A stretch of DNA of 64,000 bases from Apodemus sylvaticus (taxonomy: Eukaryota > Chordata > Mammalia > Rodentia > Muridae), in NCBI RefSeq assembly GCF_947179515.1, contig NC_067487.1, forward strand, positions 46,512,514 through 46,576,513. The letters run 5' to 3'. The notes beneath the pieces were generated by a model. It ran no database searches, was not told the origin of the DNA, and worked only from the letters and a program-made list of their open reading frames with translations. A program made the translations under genes and the position numbers. Below are positions 33,401-46,500 of this stretch, one piece after another (position 1 is the first letter of the stretch; every line of letters starts with the position of its first letter).

Positions 33401-34015
33401 CCCCTGGAAATCTCAGTCCCTCACATCTGAGAGTGCATGGAAAAGCAACTTCAGAGTCACTCCTAAGGGCAACCTAGGTAAGATCACATTCCAAGGTCAC
33501 TCCAGTCTCCAGGCTCACGTCCTTAGACACTGGGAGCTGCTACATCCAGACGCAGGGACCAGAGCATCCTAAGTGGTGAGATGGCGCAGTTGTTTAGAAG
33601 AGGTCAGGGAGTCCCAGAAAAAAGGCTGATTCCTTGATTGAACCATGATGTGCAGCTTTATCATGAAGGGCCTTTCATTCCAAACAAGGACGCAAAGATA
33701 CCACGTTGGTGCTCCTTGTCTGAGTCCATCACTTCCTGTGCCTGTTCCCTAACCCTCTAAAATAGGTAGCAGGAAACGAGAAGAGAGGCTTGGCCAATTC
33801 ACTTCTTTCATTTAACCCCTTTTTGTCCTTGGGAAGGGCACCACTTATCTGAAGAGAAGCCCGTGCAGAACATAGATTTCTGATTCTATAGACAGAAATG
33901 TGGGAAAAAACCTTTACTGGGGCAGACCTTTAAATATATGTTATTTAGTCCTTAAAATATATGTATGTATAAGTATATATATAAAGTATATATATTTATG
34001 CATTATACATACATC

Positions 34016-34018
<3 letters not shown>

Positions 34019-34074
<56 letters not shown>
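34019..34074. repeat. (AT)28 microsatellite
   Basis: Uninterrupted AT of 56 bases after a broader TA-rich lead-in from about 33955. It is self-complementary and can extrude a cruciform. Confidence 0.97.
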
Positions 34075-34076
<2 letters not shown>

Positions 34077-35410
34077 TTTGATAAAGTAAGCTAATAAGAA
34101 AAACAAATGAAGCTGATTGAGGGAGTTATGGGAGGGAAAATCCATGAGTAAGCCCGATCTCACAGAAATGTATTCACAAGACAATGATCTAGAAAGAACG
34201 TGTCTTCTTCAAGCCAATCTCTATCTGTAAGATGAGAGAGGAATGTCAAACACACCCCACAGCCTTGGAAGCCCCTGAGTTCTTGAAAACACATGAGAAG
34301 AGTCTAAGATCAAACCGCACCAAGTGCAGCAAAAATACCAAGCAGGGAGATGGAATACCGTAGCCCTTGACCGCCAGACAGCCCGGAAGACGTCACTACC
34401 TGGCAAGAGCAATCCACTTTTTGAGGTGAAAAATCCCCCTGCCCTTTAAGACCCTAGTGAGAAAAACAATAAACTGTTTTCATAGAAGATGGGTCAAACC
34501 TTTGGGCCATGTAGACTGGGAGCTCACAGATGAAGGCTCTGGTCCGGAATTGTCCCAGGGCTGGGGCTGCTGGCAGATACATCACAGTGCCTCGGGACAC
34601 TAAGTCTGTCTTTGCAGTACCCTTTGTATTTCTCAACCCACATTCCTTTTTTGGGGTGAAACACTCCATTATTTGTGCTTTGTTCTGGGCTGTCTCCTGT
34701 CTCTGTCCCTATTAACGCGTGGCAACAAAAGAAACAAACAGAAGCAGGGGATTTCATGCTCAGCAGCTATAGACATTGGCCTCACGGCTGTGCAGAGGGG
34801 CAGACATCTGAGTGCCGCTGCCGCCGCCGCCGCAGCACTGAGCCAGACCAGGGGCCCATGTGGCTCGCGGTGCGAGCATCGGCCGGCCATCCTTGATCAG
34901 GAGTATTCACCCGGCCAAATATGGGTATTTCAGAATTAACTGAAAGTGGGGTTTCCAAAGTTTGGGCATGTACGGAACAACTAGGTTTAAAGAGACCAAT
35001 TCAAGATTCTTATATCCCCCTGGTTATCCAGACTCGGAGATCTGTCACACAAATTACAGATCAGAGAGCTAAGAATCAAAAAGAAAGAAACCAGGAGATT
35101 CAAAGGGGAAGCTACATGGAAAATACATGCTTCTTATTTTTAAACATAGGATTGTTATCTTGTAATAGTTGGACAGGAAATCTGACGTTTAAGAATGAAC
35201 TTTTATAACAGCAGAATTATCCACTAAAACCAGCAGTGCAATCCCTAGGCATGGTTGTCTGTAACAGAACTCAAGCTTTATTTGCTTTTGAAAACATCTC
35301 CTTACCAGGGCTTCGCCTATAACAGTTTTACAGCGTATATGATTTTTCCCCCTAAGGTGTGAAGAAATACTAATTTAGATAAAACTGAAACACTAATACA
35401 TTTTATATAC

Positions 35411-35441
35411 ACCACCACTACCACCACCACCACCACTACCA
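35411..35441 (+). repeat. (ACC)n microsatellite
   Basis: ACC triplets with two ACT interruptions. Confidence 0.93.
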
Positions 35442-36329
35442 TTATGTGAACAGACTGTTTCTCAACAGAACGCAGGTCTTGAAAATACAAAAAGCATGTT
35501 GAGCATGTCTATATTTTATGTATTTGGAATGAGTCAGGTCTTGGAAAACATTTAAAGAGAACCAGCTCCCTGGTCTCCGCCCTTCAGATGAACTGAAGTG
35601 TCACCAAAAGCTCAACAAAGTATGCTCTTTCCCCTCACAGTGCCACAGAACTTCACACTGAGATGCTTGCAATGCCAAAGAAGAAACTAAATGCTACTTC
35701 TTTTCACCCTGTAGTCCTTAACAGGAACAATCTATTCTTTTGCTTACGTCACTGGGCTTTACCCCCACATACTGCAGGGTCCCTGGCCCCTACACATCTG
35801 TCCACCTCTGCCTTCCTTAGGCCTTTTGGTCAGAACATTACCACTGTCCTCAGGACAATGATGATGTCTGCTGACGTCATCACCTCAAGCATTACTCTCG
35901 CCCATCTCCAAAAGGCTCTGGTCTCTCTAAAACACATAAAACCATTTTTCATGACTTAAAATATTCTTGTAACCATCTGTATCTGCGAGGGTAATACAAA
36001 TTATTTACAGAAGCAGACAAAACTTTTTTTTTTTTTAAATTTGGCTTTAGCTGTTATCTCTGGTTCCATGAAATGTCTGTAAATCATCTAAAACAGGATT
36101 TGACAGAAAAAATAAATAAACCCAAAACAAAAGAAAAAATACACACACACAATACAATAATAATTCTCTTTAAACTGTTATTTTCCCACTATTACTTGGA
36201 GCCAATGGAAACCACATCCTCTGTTACTTGCTTCCTGTCATCTAAGAAGCCCACTATCTTCTTCTGCAACGATCAAAGTTCAACTCGACGCCCATGTGTC
36301 CTAGAACTTCTGTGCTCCCCAGTCTAATC

Positions 36330-36470
36330 TGAATGATATTCTTTAAACTCTTCTTGGGCTTCTTTCTTCGTCCACTAGCACAGCACTTCCATTCTGTCCT
36401 GTCTGCTTGTTGTCCGTCTTCCCCCACTAGATTCTGAGCAACTGCATGAAGGTACTAGCTCAACTCCGAA
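36330..36470 (+). repeat. L2-like LINE relic
   Basis: 'ccactagattctgagcaact' followed by 'gcatgaaggtactagct' corresponds to the well-known L2 3' segment. Confidence 0.4.
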
Positions 36471-38653
36471 GGGGATGTCTGACTCAGCATCCAGATGCCA
36501 TGTGTCAGGAGTGCCCTGGGAAGTGTACCGCTTTGATTAAGTGCATGTCAGATAAGCCTGAGACAGAGAGAGCCCCAGAGCCACCAGGATGAGTTATTTC
36601 ACTGATGGCCATCGCCTAATCTAGGAAATAAGATCACCTCTCGGGATCACTGGAGTAGCGTGCAAGGTACTGTTTACCAAACCTTAGCATGTAACAATTA
36701 ATAGGTATCATTATTACGATAAAGTTTTGTTTGGTCTTTTTTTTTTTTTTTACTAAGAACATTGACTTTCATGATTCTTTTCATGATATATAATTAAACA
36801 TAAACAGTTTAAGGTTTATTTTTCATCCATTTAATCAAAGAGCTGATAAATACCAAATACCAATAGTGACTAATAACAAAGGCAGTCAGTTCTTCTGGTT
36901 TGCTATAGTAAGAGCAATTAAAATTATTTACTATAAAATATAATATAATCTTGATATAATGTGAGAGCACAGATTTTTTTTTCTTGCCTTAGAAACGGAA
37001 AATTCCAAGGCAAGTTTTATACATACTAGTCTATCCTAATATTAAATTGGTTCTTGGACTAAGTCACTCAATAGGAAGACCTAGACAAAAGGCTAAGGGC
37101 AGAGACATATTCAATCCCTGTGCATCCTCGAAGCACGCTGCTTTAGCTGCTGACAAAGACAAATGTTTACTATGGTCTAGTGCTGAGGAGTCAATACAGT
37201 GAGGGAGATGTTATCCTTCCTCACACATCAACACACGTGCCAGACAGATTCTGATCGCAAAGTCTGTTATTGGTGATGAAAAAGGCAGAGAGGGCACAGC
37301 TGGATATGTCAGATCCACAGCTGAGCTGGCAGCAGGGGTGCTTCAAGACATCTTCTCACTTTAAAAGCTGGAATTAATCTGAGTTATTTAAAGGTGTGTT
37401 TTATTAAAGAGGCACTTTTCATTATGATCAAACATCATGCGCGAAAGCTGAGCACAGACTAAAAGCAGACAACTGAAATCACCTATGAGATATCGACAGA
37501 TTTTCTTCAGCACCCACAAATCACTTACCCAAACCGGATACCAATAATAAAAAAAATTAATCTGTTCACACCTCAAAAAAGTGAAAGGAAGCATATGGAC
37601 TTACATTTATGTCATAAATTTTTTTAGTTCTTTATATTCACTTATGCACGCATGCCCTAGAGATGGTAGGAGAATCTTATCCATACTGATGAAGATATTA
37701 AGATATTCAGGTAAAATATCTTCCAAGATATTTGCAGGGCGCTGTCAAGCACACACTCTATCAAAGGAGTTCTCACACTACACAGGAAACTATGAGACAT
37801 GAGCACACAGAATATTTTTCTCTGATTGAAGGACATAAGAATGATATACCGGAAGCCTGGTAATTCACCGAAGAAGTAAAAAGACTCACAGACTCCCCCA
37901 AGAACCAAGAAACGCAGAGTGTAACCACAGTGGTCACTGCTAATTTGGCCACTTAACCCTGACTGCCTGCTGGCCTGAGCCCAGCTCTCCCATAGCCACA
38001 GCGTAACTCAATGCTCCAGCCAGAGACCATCCAACTGGCTAAGCTCAGGTCCTGACTGCCATGATATTGAGGGTAAAAAACATTTTAAAAAGTAGCAATG
38101 AAAACAAGGACCTCTGACTCTTACACTGTTTCAGTATACTGTAGAATACCTAGTATTCATTTGCAGGGAAGCCCAGAACACTCTCAAGTAGACATTGTGG
38201 TCTATGGTACATCAGAGAGCTGACTTTACAGATACAAATTAGAACAAGATTTGTTTCTGTTCCACTTCCATAGACATTCGGACAGAAAACAGCAGTCTTG
38301 TGAGCGGGAAGGCCAACCAGCTGGGATCCAGGAGAGAGAACAAACCCTAAGCTGGGATATGCTGGGCATATTGATTGTCTCTTCTCAGTCAGGCTTCCTG
38401 TCTGTCCTTCCTGCCTTCTCTCTCTCCTTTCCATCCTCCCCTTGATACATTGTATCATTTGTGTTGCTTTGCCTTGACCTTCATATCTGACAGAAGGTCA
38501 AAGAGGACCTGGAGGACTTGGAGCCCCGGGTAGCACCTATTCTTTCTCAATTAAAAAGGAAGGCACAGTGGGGTAGTGTGGGCTACTTCTGTCACTAGAA
38601 ACTAGAAACATATAAAACCTCGTAAACTCCTTAAGGATATGTGACTGGGGTCT

Positions 38654-38669
38654 ATGCATGCATGCATGC
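38654..38669. repeat. (TGCA)n palindromic run
   Basis: Four TGCA units, self-complementary. Confidence 0.9.
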
Positions 38670-38990
38670 ACAGTTATTTATTTATTTTTTACTTTAAATA
38701 AATCCATTCTGGGTTTCCACATATTTATCCAGCTAGTATGGAATTTCAAGTTTCCCTTTTGCAGTTTGCAAAGAGCAGCATAATCATGAAGAAACTGCTT
38801 ATCTGGAGCACGTGGAAAACCAGAACAACGGCACTTACAGTTAACACCACATAGGTAGAAATCAAACGCTGTCTTTGGCTAGCAAACTTAGCTTTTCCAA
38901 AAGACTGAGATTCGAAATCTTGCAGTCAACTATCATGTTAAAGCGACAAAGGATTAGGGCAAGTGAAAAGGAAGGAAAATGGTTAGATTA

Positions 38991-39190
38991 GTGGATCTCA
39001 ACCCGTGGGCTGTGGCCCCTTTGGGAGTCACATATCAGACATCCTACAAATCAGATATTTACATTACAATTCATAGCAATAGCAAAACTGCAGTTATGGA
39101 GTAGCAATGAAATAATTTTGTGAGCAGGGGTGACCACAATATGAGGAACTGTATTAAAGTGTCCCAGCATTAGGAAGGTTGAAAATTGCT
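38991..39190 (-). mobile_element. RChARR1-like hAT-Charlie element
   Basis: The inverted form of the same family: 'gtggatctcaacccgtggg' at the left and 'aggaaggttgaaaattgct' at the right, with the interior 'gtagcaatgaaataattttg'. Confidence 0.72.
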
Positions 39191-39352
39191 ACATCAGATA
39201 AAGGCAAGCTTAAAAAAACAAAAAGATATTATGCCTCATTTGATGACTGTTTAGAAACAATTTATAATAGTTTGTGTAAAAAATTATGGTCTCATTCTAA
39301 ATGTATATCCCAAAGCTCCCATGGTATTTCATAAATGAGAAAGGACATATTT

Positions 39353-39368
39353 ACAGTTCCTTTTTTTT

Positions 39369-39401
<33 letters not shown>

Positions 39402-39544
39402 GTTTTTTCGAGACAGGGTTTCTCTGTATAGCCCTGGCTGTCCTGGAACTCACTAAGTAGACCAGGCTGGCCTCAAACTCAGAAATCCACCTGCCTCTGC
39501 CTCCCAAGTGCTGGGATGAAAGGAATGCACCACCAATGCCCAGC
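39353..39544 (-). mobile_element. Young B1 SINE with long poly-T
   Basis: The reverse B1 carries the mouse-type 'ctctgtatagccctggctg' variant and a long, mostly T tail complement (39353-39400). It directly adjoins a second B1, suggesting one inserted at the end of the other. Confidence 0.9.
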
Positions 39545-39671
39545 GGGTATTTCTTTGTGTGGCCCTGACTGCTCAATTTGTAGACCAGGCTGGTCTTGAA
39601 CTCACAGAGATCCACCTGCCTCTGCCTCCCAGAGTGCTGGGATTACAGGCGTGCGCCACCACCGCCCGGCT
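39545..39671 (-). mobile_element. Second B1 SINE in tandem
   Basis: 'ttgtagaccaggctggtctt' to 'gcgccaccaccgcccggc' is a nearly complete reverse B1 lacking a normal 'gagacagggtttctc' end where the neighbouring B1 joins it. Confidence 0.85.
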
Positions 39672-39864
39672 ATTTATGATTCTTTTACCTTAGTATTGAT
39701 AGCAATTGTATAGTTAAAATAAATCTAGGGGAAAAGTTCCTTAAGAAAATTATGTACAATAAGAGACAAGGTTTGCAAAATGAAAAATATTCATCACTGG
39801 AAACATATAAAAATGTATGGAAAGGCTCTAGTGTACATCAAGCCACAAAAATGAATTAAAGATA

Positions 39865-39957
39865 CCTAGTCATGGTGGCGCATACCTTTAACCCCAGCAC
39901 TCGAGAGGCAGAGGCAGGTGGATCTCTATTAGTTTAGGCGAGCCTGGAACTCTAAAG
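39865..39957 (+). mobile_element. B1 SINE 5' part
   Basis: 'catggtggcgcataccttta' to 'ggcgagcctggaactc' is the first two thirds of a sense B1. It passes directly into a B3-type sequence. Confidence 0.8.
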
Positions 39958-40200
39958 GCTTGTTAAGAGAACTTGCTACTCTTGCAGAGGACTGGGGGAT
40001 CTGTTCACAGCATCCACATGGAGGCTCACAACCCTCCCTAATTCCTGTTCCATGAGATCTGATGCCCTCTGCTAACCTCTGCAAGTACCAGGTATACAAG
40101 AAGGCAGACAGATGTACATGTAAGCAACACACACACACACACACACACAGACACACGTGTGCACACACATGTGCATACACATATCTATTAAAATATTTTT
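39958..40200 (+). mobile_element. B3/B2-family SINE with CA tract
   Basis: 'ttgttaagagaacttgctac' then 'cacatggaggctcacaaccc' and 'gatgccctctgctaacctct' follow the B3 layout. A (CA)n with a nested ACGTGTGC palindrome occupies 40126-40170. Confidence 0.75.
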
Positions 40201-41992
40201 GAATAGAAGGAGACAGTGCAAGTTTACCTCTGGCCTCCAGACTGGAAATACAAGGGCATGTGTACGGGTATGTCCATGTGTATGTACACATTTATATTTC
40301 GTCCAATAATATAAATAGGGAAGGAGATCACACAGAGTCCTGAACACTTTGATAATCTTTAACCCTGACACATGTGGCCTCAGTGACAAAGCAAACTACT
40401 GCCAGATGTCAGACTGAAAGGTACCTTGGTGACTTTCCAAGACCTACAGAAAAGGAGCCCACTATTTGTTTTACTTAAGTCAATGGCAATTCAAGAGATT
40501 AAACGAAAAACAAGTCCACCGAATTAAAAGGCCACCTGCTATTAACTCACTGTATTTTAAATATTTGTACCTTTCAGCTTTAACACAATTCCTAGATATT
40601 TAACATTTCCCCAATGTTTGTCTTTGTAAGGCAAATCAATGGCGTCCCAACATATTGCCAGGGGCACTATTACTGAATAAAGAGAGGGTACCACAAGCAG
40701 TGGAGAAGAAAAATAATCCAACCAGAATCTTCCACAGTAAAAGGACAGAAGAACACAGCAGTAAACTAATAAGCACATGGTTGGAGACCCCTAGTTAGAA
40801 CACGCCCCAGGGAGAATAGCCCTCTGTGGGCTTCCCTGGACACAGACTTCTAGGCCTGCAACCAGTCTCTCCCCTTCTTCAGAGCTGGGAGGCTGGCCTC
40901 TGCAGACTGCATCTGTGGACACTCACACCCTGTGGTTTCTAGTTACAGCCAATACACGACAGAAGAGAAGAATGAAATCAAGCTATTTCTCTAACTTTGC
41001 TTTCTTCCTGCAAGAGAGCAGGACACAGCATAGAGCTGGCTCACATCACCCTGACCCTGTCAGACCCTCCATGTAGCCCTCTCTACCAATGAGGTCCAAA
41101 CATAGCTCTTTGCTCCTTTGGGACAAGGGATCATCTTGGTATCCTGCCCACACCTTTGAAAACAGAAGTGGCAGCAGTTATTAAAAATCGTTGCACACGG
41201 CTTATCTGAAAATGCCGTTTCCTGACAGAGCCTAATAGGAAGCTCTTATAATGACTAAATTAAAATGAAGGTGGTATCTATGTTGAGGTTTTGGCAAAAA
41301 ATAAAAAAAAAATAGGAAGTTAGGTTTAAGATGCAGGATGGGGAAAAATTAAAAACTGTGGTTATAAATTTCGTATACCCAGCATTAGAAATCGACATGG
41401 ACTTAAGCAATAGCTGAGCCATTATAGGAAGAGTCAGGGTGCACATGAAAACCAGGTGATCTAAATCCACGTGTGAAAGGCTGCACACACAGAGGGAGAA
41501 TTTTCTGCTATTCCTATACAGAATCAATTCTTGTTTGGGCAAATGAATGTCTAAATTATTAAAGCTGGAAGTTTAGAACCTGTTCCTTCGCCTTTAGCTT
41601 ATAAATCCAATTGCTCATAAATCTAGGAAATTACAGCAATCACTTTTAAGAAGGGCTTTGGTTTACATCTAACCTCATTAACAAACTTTGTTGTATTTCC
41701 CCCTAGACGTTTAACCAACATTTTCAAACATAGTACATTCGACTTTATTTTTAAAGTTCTTCAGACACGTAAATACAGAAAATGTTTCCAAGTACTAAAC
41801 TCTTAAAACTTCCATAGGCTTCCACCCAGTTTAGTGAATAGTAAGTTTTCAAATATTCTCCTAGTTTAAAAAAAAAAAAAATACTTCTAATTTCCATTTT
41901 AAATCAATTATTCAATTTGATGACTCTTAAAAAAACAATATTATCTTGAACTCATTATCAAAGTACCAACAATGTGAATTTATGCACTTCAT

Positions 41993-41995
<3 letters not shown>
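40201..41995. other. Intronic sequence without recognised feature
   Basis: No transposon or exon recognised. The sequence becomes AT-rich after 41240. Confidence 0.5.

Positions 41996-42029
<34 letters not shown>
41996..42029. repeat. (AT)n microsatellite
   Basis: Thirty-four bases of alternating AT next to an antisense SINE fragment. Confidence 0.95.
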
Positions 42030-42031
<2 letters not shown>

Positions 42032-42044
42032 CAGAATTTCAAAC

Positions 42045-42130
42045 AGAATTCTTTTTGGCAATTCTAGAGATCGAATCCAGGGACTCACATATCTTGGCCA
42101 GGGCTCTACCCCTAGGCTGCAGCTCCTGCT
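42045..42130 (-). mobile_element. RSINE1/B4 fragment, antisense
   Basis: 'ggcaattctagagatcgaat' and 'ccagggctctacccctaggc' are the reverse of an RSINE1/B4 tRNA-like head. It follows an (AT)n run. Confidence 0.55.
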
Positions 42131-44375
42131 CTTCAACCAAAGCCTTCTGACAGTCACAATCCAGCTTCCTCCTTGCCTCACATGCCAATCTGTGGAGAAT
42201 GCTTCCGAACTCATTGCTACAGAAATACCATGCCTTACACAGGGCACTCTATATCCAAGTACTATAGATAGTAGCTACTATGTCCCTTAAAGGGGAATCA
42301 CCGACATCTCCCCTAAATCATTTCAACAGCTCACTACTTTTGTGTTTCCTTGGCATTTTACTGTCTTCCAGTCTAAAGCTAAGGACAATATTACAGACAA
42401 ATTTTATCCCGTGCTGATCCAAGTCTATCCCTCCACTAAGCTAACCTGCCTGCCCTTAAGTCTACCCAAGAACATTACCCAAGCAGTCCTCTTTGGCTTC
42501 TGCACCAAATTTCTCCTTGCTGTTAGATGATCACATAAGGGCATAAATCTTATTCTAGCCATAAATAATTCTACCCATTATTCTTCCCAGCAGAGGGAAA
42601 GAAAGAATACAAGGGGAAGGAAGAGAGGGACGAACAGGGAGGGAGAGGAAAAGCAAAGAGACAACAACAGAAAATTGCTGCAGTCAAATCGATGAAGTCA
42701 AATGGTTCTACCAAGAGATTAACACAGCCGAGAGATTTACAGGTAGCTGGACTCTGGAAGGGCGAGGGAGGGCTTTCCAACTACTAATCAGAAACGAAAG
42801 CAGAAAATCACTTTATTCTAAGAGGTGAGGATTAGAGTACTATACATAATTATATTCCAAGAAACAGCATAACCCAGGCAATATAAACAAGTTTCTAGAA
42901 ATACAAAACAACCAAGAATAACTCATGAAGAAACAGAGGCTCGGCATTTTGGACTATGGTCAGTTTAAAAAAAAAAAAAAGACTGCAAAAATAGTCAAAA
43001 ATCTCCTAATGAAATACAGCTTTACTGGAAAATTCCTGCAAACCACTTAAGGAACTAATATTAATTGAAGAGGATGGAATATTCTTAATTATTTTATAAT
43101 TGGTATTACCACAGTATCAAAGACACAAGAACACTGAAACACTTATTAGCAAATATACTAGCAAATCAAATCCAATAACCTATTTAAAAAATCTATCTAT
43201 TTCTCTATCTCTATATCTATAAAGTGGAATTTATATCTGGAATGCCAGGACGGTTCACTTTATAAAAATGTAATGACATATCATAAAGTAATAGAATGAA
43301 AGACAAAATTGATGTCAATTAGTAGTGGAAAATTCAGTGACATTAATAATTTTAAAAATACTCAACAAACATGGAAGGAATCTATATCAACACAGAAGTC
43401 ACATTAAACCATAAACTCAATTGGTGAAAGAATGAAATCTTTTTAAATAACCAGAGAAAAGGTGCATGTTTTCATCACATCTACTGAGCACATAATTGGA
43501 AATTATAACCAGAGCAACTAGATTTAAAATGAAAAAACAAAACCCAACAGCAACAGAGAGGAATCCAGATTCAAAGGGAGGAAGTAAATCATCAGTTTGT
43601 GGATGATATCAGATTAGAATGAAATTCTACAAAGCCAACCATGAACCCCCGTTGCATACCTCTATACTGCCAAAGACCATCTTAAAGGGACATTACAACA
43701 AACAACTGCAATTCTAGTAGCACAAAGGGGATAAAATGGATGATGATTAAACCAAAGAATTGAAAAGACTTATACTATGAAAAACACAAAACAATGAGGA
43801 GTGAAATTAAGATATAAATGGAGCTACATCATGTGCACTGATGGCCCATCAGCCCCCCACAAAGCATTCTACAGGACCCATGCGATTGCACAGGAATTTC
43901 CCATGATGCCTTTGTGATATAAGTTCATATGGAATCGCAAGACAAAATAAAATCAAAGGGGTTGGATTTTACCTTGGGGCTTAAATAAAGTTACAGTAAT
44001 CAAAAATAGTGTAGTACTGGCACAGAGACAGACATAAGCCAATGGACAGAACTAGACCTTGACCTGAAAGGCCAAGTAATGCTATACAAGGACATCAAGA
44101 CTATTCAGTGAATAAAAGACAAGTGTCTTAAACGAAACTGCATGTCCTCCTGAAAAAAGAAAACTGTGCCCACCCCCATGTAACATCACACAGAAAAGTT
44201 AACTTTGTGAGCTGGGTCAGAGTCCTAAATGTAAGACCTAAAATTATGTAATTCAGAAGAAAATTTGGACTGAAGTTCATGATGTTGCATTTGGCAATTC
44301 TTTCTTAGATATGACGTCAAAGTCGGGGCACACATAAATGTGGACTTCAGAACTTAGAAAACATAACAGGATGAA

Positions 44376-44585
44376 AAAGTGTCATGTGTGTATCTTGACA
44401 ACCTGACAGATTTAGAATCACCATGGAGACAAATCCCAGGGCCTCCTGACTATCCACATAGGTGACTGGCTGCCTCAATTCTGTGTTGCTGTGATGGACT
44501 GTGCAGGGCTGTGACACCGAGCAAACTTTTCCTTCCTTAAACAGCTTCTGTTGCAGCAATGTGGCAATAACTAATATATGACAGA
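44376..44585 (+). mobile_element. URR1-like rodent hAT-Charlie element inside the L1
   Basis: The left part ('atcttgacaacctgacagatttag') and right part ('gttgcagcaatgtggcaataactaa') match the ends of the rodent URR1-type non-autonomous DNA transposon. L1 sequence resumes on both sides. Confidence 0.6.
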
Positions 44586-44722
44586 ATGGGGAAAAACAAA
44601 AGAAGGTCAAAGCCTCATCAGATAAGAGATAAATATCGAGGACACGTAAAGAATTTCTAACCCTCAACAACAAAATCCACACAGAAGTGTGCATGTGTAT
44701 ACAATGGTGTCCGTGCATGCGT

Positions 44723-44724
<2 letters not shown>

Positions 44725-44766
<42 letters not shown>
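44725..44766 (+). repeat. (GT)n microsatellite within the broken L1
   Basis: About 20 GT units after 'catgcgtgtgtct'. It marks the second interruption of the L1. Confidence 0.95.
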
Positions 44767-44929
44767 ACATCTGCGTGCCTCTGTGAGCGATTTGACAGCT
44801 GGACATCAGCATGTCTCCACCAACTGCTTCTCATCTGATTTGTTGAACCAGAGTCCCTCATTTGATCTGAGCTCCCTCTTTCGGTTATACTGGCTGGTGA
44901 GGGAGGCCCAGGGACCCACTATCTCTGTC

Positions 44930-45062
44930 TAGCTCCTCCTGTGCTAGAATTACAGAGAGGCACTAGCACACCTAGCTTTTAACTGTGATCTGATGATTCA
45001 AACACAGGTCTTCATACATGTACAACAAGCACTTCACCCACTGAGCCATATCCCCAGTCCCA
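44930..45062 (-). mobile_element. RSINE1/B4-like SINE inside the L1
   Basis: The antisense tail 'caagcacttcacccactgagccatatccccag' is the reverse complement of the tRNA-like head of RSINE1/B4 SINEs. L1 sequence returns after 45062, so the SINE and the preceding GT tract form the second interruption. Confidence 0.5.
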
Positions 45063-46022
45063 ATGATGCTGCTTTCAAAGAAATGAAAATAATTCTAATT
45101 ATAGTAACACAGAAAAAGACAAAATACACAAAATTTAACTAAATTGGGACCTAAAAGTCATTCAAACATTGAGCAGACTTTTGTCCAAAGAAGATGCATA
45201 CACGGCTAGGTTTTGATCACGGTAACCTCATAAAGGCCTTACTTCTTAATACTAATATATTGAGATTGAGGCTTCAACTTATGAATTATGCAGGTGTACA
45301 CACAAACAAAAATAACAAGCATTGGCAAAGACACAGGAGTTGAGCATACGTTACTACAGTCATCAGAGAAACAAGCGGAGTAGTTCCTATAAAAATCGAA
45401 AAGAGAATCGCTCTATGATCCAGCATGCAACCTCTGAGTCTATCTCAAAGACATATCCGTACATCCACGTTACTGCAGCCTTGACAGCAAGAGCAGAGAC
45501 ATGGAAGCAAGCAGTCCTGTGTCTGTGGATAGCTATAAAGATGCGCAAAACTGCACACTATGCATACAATGCAATATTATTTAGTCTTAAAAAATAAAAC
45601 CTCACAAGTGTGTTATGATCTGGATCAATCCTGAGATCGATCGTAACTCTCAGTGAAAGAAACCAGATTCAACAAAGACCAGAGCTACCATTCTGGTTAT
45701 CTGAGTAGTTAAGGGCAGAACAAACCAGAGAGCCACACAGAGCGGTGGCAGACAAGAGCTAGCAGACGAGAACAGAAAAACACTTCACTGTGTGTCTGGT
45801 ATAGGATTTCAGTGCTACAAAGATGGGACGACGTAGAATTCAGATGACGCCAATAGCGTCACGTGGTGGCAGAGCAATTTGAAGCCATTATACTACACTT
45901 GAAATCTTTAAGCATTTTATGTTCTGTGTATTTTACAATTTAGAAAATTATGGGGAAAATAACTTTTTAGCTTATCCCAAATGGGTTCCTCCTCCAAGTC
46001 AGCTCCTTGAAGTTAAAAACTA

Positions 46023-46058
46023 TTTGTTTGTTTGTTTATCTGTTTGTTTGTTTGTTTC
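46023..46058 (+). repeat. (GTTT)n microsatellite
   Basis: GTTT units with one GTTTATCT interruption. Confidence 0.95.
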
Positions 46059-46139
46059 ATTACTGGAGCCAGTAACTAGAGCAATCCTTGGTATTTCTTC
46101 TCCTCTTCCCACCTCCTGCCAAAGCACATGTCCAACCCA

Positions 46140-46500
46140 TCAGGAAATTCTGTCAACAACAGCTTCAAAATAGATCCAGAATCTTCCGACTTCTCACCAC
46201 CCCTACCCTTTCCACTCTCATCCAGCCTGCTAACATCAGCTGCTTGATTACTGCCAAGAGCCTTCTGCTTCCACTCTAACCTCCCGCAGTCTATTTACGA
46301 CACAGTAGCCAGCACAATCTCGTTAAAACACGTTGGTCACTTCTCATCTTAAACTCCTCCAAGTCTCCCATGTCTATCGCACTCAAGATAAAAACCACAA
46401 GGTCCTCTAAAATCTTCTGCCAGCTTCCACCTCTCAGCACCTACAACGTTACTGGGCCTCAAAAATCACCCCTTCAAAGTACGACACTTTGGCTTGTTGA
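46140..46500. repeat. Probable ancient mammalian interspersed repeat, family not assigned
   Basis: Phrases such as 'aatagatccagaatcttccg', 'ctccaagtctcccatgtcta' and 'cacaaggtcctctaaaatct' resemble a repeat common across placental genomes. I cannot name the family with confidence. Confidence 0.35.

Larger units (their letters stand above)
30751..34018. other. Intronic sequence, mostly unique
   Basis: It contains the L2/MIR end (31850), the CAAAA repeat (32631), a C12-type run at 33006, and the MIR relic (33285). A short piece near 32915-32975 may be an SINE scrap. Confidence 0.5.
34075..38990. other. Long repeat-poor intronic stretch
   Basis: Features named are a GCC run at 34813-34835 (five GCC units, no surrounding CpG island), the ACC repeat, the L2 relic at 36330 and the TGCA run. 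The rest is unassigned. Confidence 0.5.
42700..45960 (+). mobile_element. L1M-type LINE-1 remnant (ORF2 3' half and 3' end)
   Basis: Decayed ORF2 landmarks occur in order on the plus strand. They are: tract near 43240 resembling 'ggaatgccaggacggttca'; 'tactggcacagagacagac...ccaatggacagaactag' near 44015-44055; 'ttcttagatatgacgtcaaag' near 44305; 'ctcaacaacaaaatcc' near 44660; and the 'gcagcc...agagacatggaa' region near 45475-45510. The 3' UTR end ('cattttatgttctgtgtattttac') follows near 45912-45938. All frames are broken. The element is old (L1M class) and interrupted twice, at 44376-44585 and about 44690-45062. Confidence 0.8.

Noticed and set aside
34673..34939. Overlapping frames with polyalanine and a GCC run, considered as Arl15 first exon with CpG island
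   Set aside because: Only about 80 bases are GC-rich, there is no CpG cluster around them, and no match to the ARL15 N-terminus.
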